From: Akkermansiaceae bacterium
GTDB taxonomy: Bacteria; Verrucomicrobiota; Verrucomicrobiia; Verrucomicrobiales; Akkermansiaceae
Reading direction: 5' to 3'
Assembly: GCA_025457805.1 (NCBI GenBank)
Contig: JALOTR010000040.1
Location: 1 to 10,611 of the forward strand
Length of the DNA stretch: 10,611 bases
Below the pieces are notes generated by a model. The model was given only the letters and a program-made list of their open reading frames with translations. It made no database searches and had not been told where the DNA came from. This document shows, in pieces, positions 7,601-10,611 of the stretch. Every line of letters starts with the position of its first letter. Position 1 is the first letter of the stretch. The position numbers and the translations under genes were made by a program.

Positions 7601-7752
7601 CCCTCAGCCCACCACATCGACGTGTAATCACCCGGCTGCGGCATCAGCTCGGCAAGCGGGACAGGAGCCGCCACCGCAGTCGCTTTGAAAGTCAAAGCCG
7701 CCAGCAACAAGGCGGCAGCGGCGGTGGGTGGGTTTGAAAAAATGAAGTTCAT
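4651..7752 (-). CDS. Large secreted LamG-domain protein
   Basis: The product is 1033 residues long. It starts with a signal peptide (AAALLLAALTFKATAVAA, cleaved near residue 29). A conserved-looking segment follows (DYTSMWWAEGFPGVIPKAPW, about 42-61), then a LamG/concanavalin-like domain at about 205-379. The LamG call rests on FTLDLWVFVPLD, AWSHLAISYDGDTFRFYINGQ and FTGVIDEIRFYNRAI. The remaining 650 residues are rich in beta-strand-like sequence and Trp/Gly, and I cannot assign a family or catalytic site. A carbohydrate-related role is plausible because LamG domains bind glycans and the preceding gene is a secreted hydrolase, but no activity is shown. The ATG at 7752 is chosen; the TTG just before it (7755) would only add one residue. 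It starts 14 bases after the stop of the hydrolase gene, so translation is probably coupled. No lipoprotein box or PEP-CTERM tail is visible; the C-terminus is ILCISLAPAP. Confidence 0.85.
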   Translation of the reverse strand: MNFIFSNPPTAAAALLLAALTFKATAVAAPVPLAELMPQPGDYTSMWWAEGFPGVIPKAPWKRCVQTGFYAMEQDTVSLQFSHLGPVQAGMDYLKFGEKEPSTPQVPSPAKLELLLKADGKLYQCSKGGPWSRFTGPRLIESGLFLQRADVTDLEFTAMDGGPPVNVEARFETAAWPDRLGMIFAARPGQESIKEGEASFGKMGGGYGLTGSNAFIVPHEAALDPAQFTLDLWVFVPLDKRSANRAGSWLVCKNRNEACDGNYGIVLQGGVPQARLNIGGGGGENQHVILPSPARALPTDAWSHLAISYDGDTFRFYINGQETGSKKIGKPRTPNNHALAFGRREDNHGGGQHFTGVIDEIRFYNRAIDIATIRQRYGNPSFVNPWSKTVREWNFRADGFASAKSPSAVWKDASLEIKLSSAKGALQMQKRWDLPKDQSWSAANWQQVSLALDPTTFESAEAMPPVTVKASEIATGTACPVEHDPAVGWFRVNLDGAEPIAPPGKSGPSNDAIERIKLTLTNPSDREQTARLMFEKTSSGFRQRIGSSLTGISAILRDMDGNPTGIPVQLSKNWHNEPEGGVYGGAWFHGISQIRLPAGGTVDLELTLAYGHWGGVPAASHAQLSLIGWGNNQLWHQAAIGSWGESICFEPEQAQANCTITDVRPLMVKAKVEDPPWNWTGNVGGGDFLRFFTPAGERVPHSAMRAIHHRPGPCLTEVTYTGKIGDGIRHSTTVSLARTDDIVRGIYQIRMDATKPMDFSRFVVFQAGADTYNSSRERKMAIGNETGLTREWNTKWGGNVYRTAPVECTGRIPWFSLHDGELGANDHNGPPANRGIVIRAWKARLGGKDVSPWMAERGLTRHQTDSSTLDIIPPPGVTRLEPGDFIEATFEHIVMPKLAKHYYGPNAALRDALTKDENTWRMIHREAVGNDYAVTVKAGTLERLHPDLRVRTEKDSAALDLTGGISYVPVTFTGLNCPRSSTLTVDGVLFDQAIHGKDFWQSDYDPLTRTWSKTYNIPIGGKKILCISLAPAP

Positions 7753-7766
7753 CAAGCGGTCTGTGG

Positions 7767-9743
7767 TTACTTTTGGCCAGCGGGCACCCAGCGGAAATTT
7801 CTAAATTTCGGACGGGGCCCCTTCCATGTGTCTCCCAGTGTTAGCGATTGCTCCTTGCCATCCTTCCGCGATGCCAAGCGGTCCGTGGCGGCAAGGCGCA
7901 GCTCTTTGATTGCAGACCAATCTGAGCGCGCGGCACCGGTCGCGTCCTTGAAATCACCGGCACCCAGGTCGATCACCCGCCAGTCAGCCCCGCCCGTCAA
8001 TGCCACTTCCGCCGCATGGTCATCCATGCCGATGATGAGCTTGTTAGGTAATTCCGCAAGAACCTCGATCGCAAGCCTGGCACCTGCCGGGGCCTTCCAG
8101 CGTTCGTCATGAAGTTTATGCGTGCTGCGCGCCCATTCCTCTGGCTTGTAGGTGAACCATTCTTTTTCCCACTCGCCCTCGAAGGACTCGATGAGCAGGG
8201 ACGGTTGCATCGACATCTTGACTCCGGCGGCCTTGAGCTCCTCCGGAGTCACCATGTGCATCAGTGAGGACAGGTTGAACCTGTCGCTGGTATACATGCG
8301 GTAGTAGTAACCGGCACCGCTGACCGGCGGATCCAGCGGATAGACGACATTGGCATAAACCCAGAGGGGTTTGTCGGTGCTGGCGAGTGGCAGGTTGGCG
8401 ATCCATTGGTCGCCCTGTCGGCGGGCTGCTGCATAGTGCCAGAACCGGTTTTTCGTGTTGTTGGCGTCGTCCCCAAGACCATCGATCTGGCCTTGCCGGG
8501 TATAGAAAACATCGACGCGGAGAACGGGCTTGGATGCATCCGGCCGCACCGTGAGGACCGGCACGCCGTCAGCGGACTTCAGCGCCAGCCCGGTCTGCGG
8601 AGTCTCGGGCAAGGTGAAAATCCCTTTCAGATACTGGTCGAACCACAACTGCGTGGCCACTTCGTATTCGGCGGTGTCCTGGTGGTTGTGATGCGGCGCA
8701 CAGGTCACCCGCCAGTCGGCGGATGGGATTTCCTTAACCGCGATCTGCAGATCGTTGATGCGGCCGTGGAAATCGTTCGCCGGACTGAGGAAGATAATCG
8801 GGCAGGAAATTTTTTTCAGATAGACATCATCACTCAGCGTGGCGCGAAAAGCCGCATCGGGATTCGCACGATCACTCATCCCGCCGCACGAGGGCGCGGC
8901 GGCTTTCACCCGCTGGTCGCTTCCTGCTGTGAGCACGGTGAGTTTTCCACCCATCGAGTGCCCGTAAACTCCGAGTTTTCCGGGATCCACTTCCGGCTGC
9001 CGTTCGAGAAATGTCAGCGCGCGGCGGGCCGCCATGGTGCACGGGAACCAACCGCTGTTGCGGGGCGAGGCCACCGGATCGATCGAGTGATCGGACGGCG
9101 GATTCAGGACAAAATTGTTTCCGGGATACCGGCAGGGGGCGTGATAGGCGTCGATCGCGCCCCAGTCGGTGGTGAGTTTGTAGGCGGGATCGCTGGTCTT
9201 GCCGTCCCAGAACAGCTTCACCTGATTGGGGCCCACCGCGTAGCCGGGCGCGGTGTACCTTCCCGCCCAGGCGATCGAGATCGTGGCGTAGCCGCGCTTG
9301 GCGTTGCTGAGGACCGCTTCAAACTGTGCATACTGCCCCCCTCCATGGATCTGAACCAGCCCGGGGATTTTCGTGGCTCCTTTCGGGTATCCATATACCG
9401 CGGCCATCATCGCCTTTCGACCTTTGAAGACCCCGACGCGGTAACGCAGGATTTTCATCACCACCCCGCCGTCCTCCCATTCGTTCAAGACTTCCACATC
9501 GAGCGGCTCCGCACGCGGATCGAAGCCCGCCCAGAGTTCCTCGAAATTTTGTGGTGCCACGCCATTCTTGAGTGGAGGCAGGGATTCCTTCAGCAGCGGC
9601 GGGGCGCTGCCGTCAGCCGCCCATGTCGAAGGCAGAGCCATCAGCGAGAAGATAACCATCAGGGCGAGTCCGGCATGGGCGCGGCCGTTGGACGGCTCCG
9701 TATCATGGCGCGGCCGCAACGGGTTTTTCGGGAGGGCAATCAT
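7767..9743 (-). CDS. Secreted alpha/beta hydrolase (acetyl-xylan esterase / dienelactone-hydrolase-like)
   Basis: From the ATG at 9743 the product has 658 residues. An extended N-terminal region precedes a hydrophobic signal core (AGLALMVIFSLMALPSTWA, about 24-42). The alpha/beta hydrolase domain spans about 60-380: an oxyanion-region HGGG at 133-136, nucleophile elbow GHSMGG with Ser263, candidate acid Asp324 in SPANDFHGR, and candidate base among His351, His352 and His354 (APHHNHQD). The order and spacing fit a complete catalytic triad. Residues about 515-655 look like an extra beta-sandwich module (SLLIESFEGEWEKEWF to AATDRL). This suggests an exported esterase or peptidase acting on a polymer or its breakdown products; the substrate is not known. 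A GTG at 9809 would lengthen the N-terminus by 22 charged residues before the signal core, so the ATG is preferred. It is the first gene of the five-gene cluster, and the palindromic site at 9866-9885 lies 122 bases upstream. Confidence 0.85.
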   Translation of the reverse strand: MIALPKNPLRPRHDTEPSNGRAHAGLALMVIFSLMALPSTWAADGSAPPLLKESLPPLKNGVAPQNFEELWAGFDPRAEPLDVEVLNEWEDGGVVMKILRYRVGVFKGRKAMMAAVYGYPKGATKIPGLVQIHGGGQYAQFEAVLSNAKRGYATISIAWAGRYTAPGYAVGPNQVKLFWDGKTSDPAYKLTTDWGAIDAYHAPCRYPGNNFVLNPPSDHSIDPVASPRNSGWFPCTMAARRALTFLERQPEVDPGKLGVYGHSMGGKLTVLTAGSDQRVKAAAPSCGGMSDRANPDAAFRATLSDDVYLKKISCPIIFLSPANDFHGRINDLQIAVKEIPSADWRVTCAPHHNHQDTAEYEVATQLWFDQYLKGIFTLPETPQTGLALKSADGVPVLTVRPDASKPVLRVDVFYTRQGQIDGLGDDANNTKNRFWHYAAARRQGDQWIANLPLASTDKPLWVYANVVYPLDPPVSGAGYYYRMYTSDRFNLSSLMHMVTPEELKAAGVKMSMQPSLLIESFEGEWEKEWFTYKPEEWARSTHKLHDERWKAPAGARLAIEVLAELPNKLIIGMDDHAAEVALTGGADWRVIDLGAGDFKDATGAARSDWSAIKELRLAATDRLASRKDGKEQSLTLGDTWKGPRPKFRNFRWVPAGQK

Positions 9744-9865
9744 GGATGGAGCGAGTGTCGGCTCGGTGAAGAAATTTTTTGGGAATCGACTCCAGCGATC
9801 TCCTGCCACGCAGGCCGCGATCGGCGCGGAGTCCTGGGCATCCTAGAGGCGTTTTGGAAGCGTGG

Positions 9866-9885
9866 TATCCTCATTTTAGAGGATA
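9866..9885 (-). promoter_or_regulatory. Palindromic operator candidate, copy 2 of the shared motif
   Basis: TATCCTCATTTTAGAGGATA is a perfect inverted repeat: arms TATCCTC and GAGGATA around ATTTTA. Read in the direction of the hydrolase gene it is TATCCTCTAAAATGAGGATA, located 122 bases before that gene's ATG. No T-run follows on either strand, so it is not a terminator. It is probably the binding site of a dimeric regulator controlling the cluster. Confidence 0.65.
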
Positions 9886-9975
9886 ATTGTCGTTTGGGCG
9901 TCCATTCGCGGTTGAAAAGTCCCTGGCTGGAGAGTCCTGTGATCAAGGGGCGCCGACTATCAGGACATGTGCAAA

Positions 9976-9995
9976 CATCCTGTAAAATGAGGATA
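9976..9995 (+). promoter_or_regulatory. Palindromic operator candidate, copy 3 of the shared motif
   Basis: CATCCTGTAAAATGAGGATA has arms ATCCT (9977-9981) and AGGAT (9990-9994). Its last 13 bases are the exact reverse complement of TATCCTCATTTTA. It lies 130 bases before the ATG at 10126 and has the same orientation relative to that gene as copy 2 has to the hydrolase gene. This argues for one dedicated site per divergent promoter. Confidence 0.65.
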
Positions 9996-10125
9996 TTCAA
10001 ACCCCAAGAATCTGCCATTTTATCGACCCTATTCCGGTCAAGAAAGAATATCGGCGTCCCGTGAATTCTTCGGAATCAATTCAGCCAGCTCCAAAAATCC
10101 CAAAAAACCCAAAATTCCCAGAACC

Positions 10126-10611
10126 ATGAAATCCCAATCCAACCCATTCCTCCGCACCGCGAGCTTCGTGGCGGTCCTCACCTTCGCTCTCTCCGCCGGC
10201 CCGGTCCTCGCCGCGCCACTCTACTGGGACGGTGCCGACACCGGAGCGGACGCGCAAGGCGGCGCAGGCACCTGGGACACAACCACCACCAACTGGGACA
10301 CCGCAGCAACCGGCGGAGCGGACTCAGCCTGGGGCACCTTCGGAAACACCAACATCGCCAACTTCGGCGGCACGGGCGGCACGGTCACTCTCGGTGCCAA
10401 CCTGGGTGCCACCGGCGCGTATCCCAACCAGATCAATGTCACAGCCGGCAACTACATCATCGACCAAGCCGGATTCGATCTGTCATTCCGGGGGACTGCA
10501 ATCACCGTATTGTCCGGTGCCACGCTTGAGATCACGGGCGGCACGATCACGTTGCAGAACACCGGGAGCCTGAGCGTGACCGGCACCAACGCCCTGAAAA
10601 TCAGCTCGAAG
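10126..10611 (+). CDS. Autotransporter-associated beta-strand repeat protein, N-terminal part (runs off window)
   Basis: The ATG at 10126 opens a frame of 162 codons with no stop before the window end. Residues 1-29 form a signal peptide (FVAVLTFALSAGPVLA, cleavage before APLYW). The mature start LYWDGADTGADAQ and the following GTWDTTTTNWDTAA and SAWG segments are typical of the large beta-helical surface proteins with autotransporter-associated repeats that are abundant in Verrucomicrobiota. Further on, Gly/Thr/Asn-rich strands such as VLSGATLEITGGTITLQNTGSLSVTG are solenoid-like. Full-length members are usually much longer and often end in a PEP-CTERM or autotransporter-type C-terminus, neither of which can be seen here. 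The protein would be exported to the cell surface or matrix. It is divergent from the hydrolase operon and probably shares its regulator through the site at 9976-9995. Confidence 0.85.
   Translation, partial: MKSQSNPFLRTASFVAVLTFALSAGPVLAAPLYWDGADTGADAQGGAGTWDTTTTNWDTAATGGADSAWGTFGNTNIANFGGTGGTVTLGANLGATGAYPNQINVTAGNYIIDQAGFDLSFRGTAITVLSGATLEITGGTITLQNTGSLSVTGTNALKISSK

Larger units (their letters stand above)
9744..10125. other. Divergent intergenic region with two regulator-like sites
   Basis: These 382 bases separate the minus-strand hydrolase operon from the plus-strand autotransporter-repeat gene, so both promoters should lie here. Two copies of a shared palindromic motif occur, at 9866-9885 and 9976-9995. 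Between them GTCCTG (9934-9939) and CAGGAC (9961-9966) form another inverted pair, possibly chance. The stretch 10091-10120 is rich in A and C and leads to the ATG at 10126 without a Shine-Dalgarno. I could not assign -35 and -10 boxes with confidence, and found no RNA gene. Confidence 0.7.

Noticed and set aside
9744..9809. Upstream GTG start for the hydrolase gene
   Set aside because: It would put 22 charged residues in front of the signal peptide region; the ATG at 9743 gives a more normal export signal.
8406..10064. Plus-strand open frame of 552 codons opposite the hydrolase gene and over the intergenic region
   Set aside because: It arises from high GC content in the antisense direction, runs across both palindromic sites, and has no recognisable motif; the minus strand encodes a full catalytic triad.
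10232..10573. Plus-strand open frame of 113 codons in another frame
   Set aside because: It overlaps the autotransporter-repeat gene, whose frame has a signal peptide and typical repeat motifs; this one is Pro/Arg/Thr-rich shadow.
1..10611. CRISPR array, tRNA, rRNA, insertion sequence or integrase
   Set aside because: I saw no regularly spaced repeats, no cloverleaf, no transposase or integrase motif, and no terminal inverted repeats around the junction.

Overview
The window joins two unlike pieces of DNA. Bases 1 to about 1220 are AT-rich and carry two tandem minus-strand genes for secreted TonB-C/MORN-type proteins, typical of Bacteroidota (probably Cytophagales-like; inferred from protein style, not from a search). 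From about 1221 to the end the DNA is GC-rich. Its gene content is Verrucomicrobiota-like: an autotransporter-associated beta-strand protein, a large secreted LamG protein, a secreted alpha/beta hydrolase and an ExbB/ExbD-type motor. The change falls inside a gene and removes its signal peptide, so an assembly chimera is the simplest explanation; a real insertion is less likely.

Layout: 1-263, 5' part of a signal-peptide protein (3' end outside the window); 354-382, an intrinsic terminator; 459-1220, a paralogous TonB-C protein without its N-terminus; 1215-1227, the junction; 1221-1361, a hairpin-rich non-coding stretch. A tight minus-strand cluster follows, transcribed from right to left: alpha/beta hydrolase (7767-9743), LamG protein (4651-7752), four-TM ExbB/MotA-like protein with an N-terminal zinc ribbon (3309-4598), ExbD-like protein without the channel Asp (2481-3293), and ExbD-like protein with a candidate channel Asp (1362-2471). 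Gaps of 14, 52, 15 and 9 bases suggest one operon. A 382-base divergent intergenic region (9744-10125) separates it from a plus-strand autotransporter-repeat protein (10126 to the window end).

The two most interesting signals are these. First, the motor has one stator-ring subunit and two different ExbD-like subunits, only one of which has an Asp at the expected membrane position, and it is encoded directly behind two exported proteins that look like polysaccharide-processing or substrate-binding proteins. This could be an energised envelope machine for polymer handling, but that is inference. Second, the 13-mer TATCCTCATTTTA occurs three times, each time inside a hairpin or palindrome. Two copies sit in the divergent intergenic region, one per gene and in the same orientation relative to the gene it precedes. 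They look like operators of a shared regulator. The third copy is at the far end of the cluster, where it forms a terminator-like hairpin and may also lie upstream of a gene lost at the junction.
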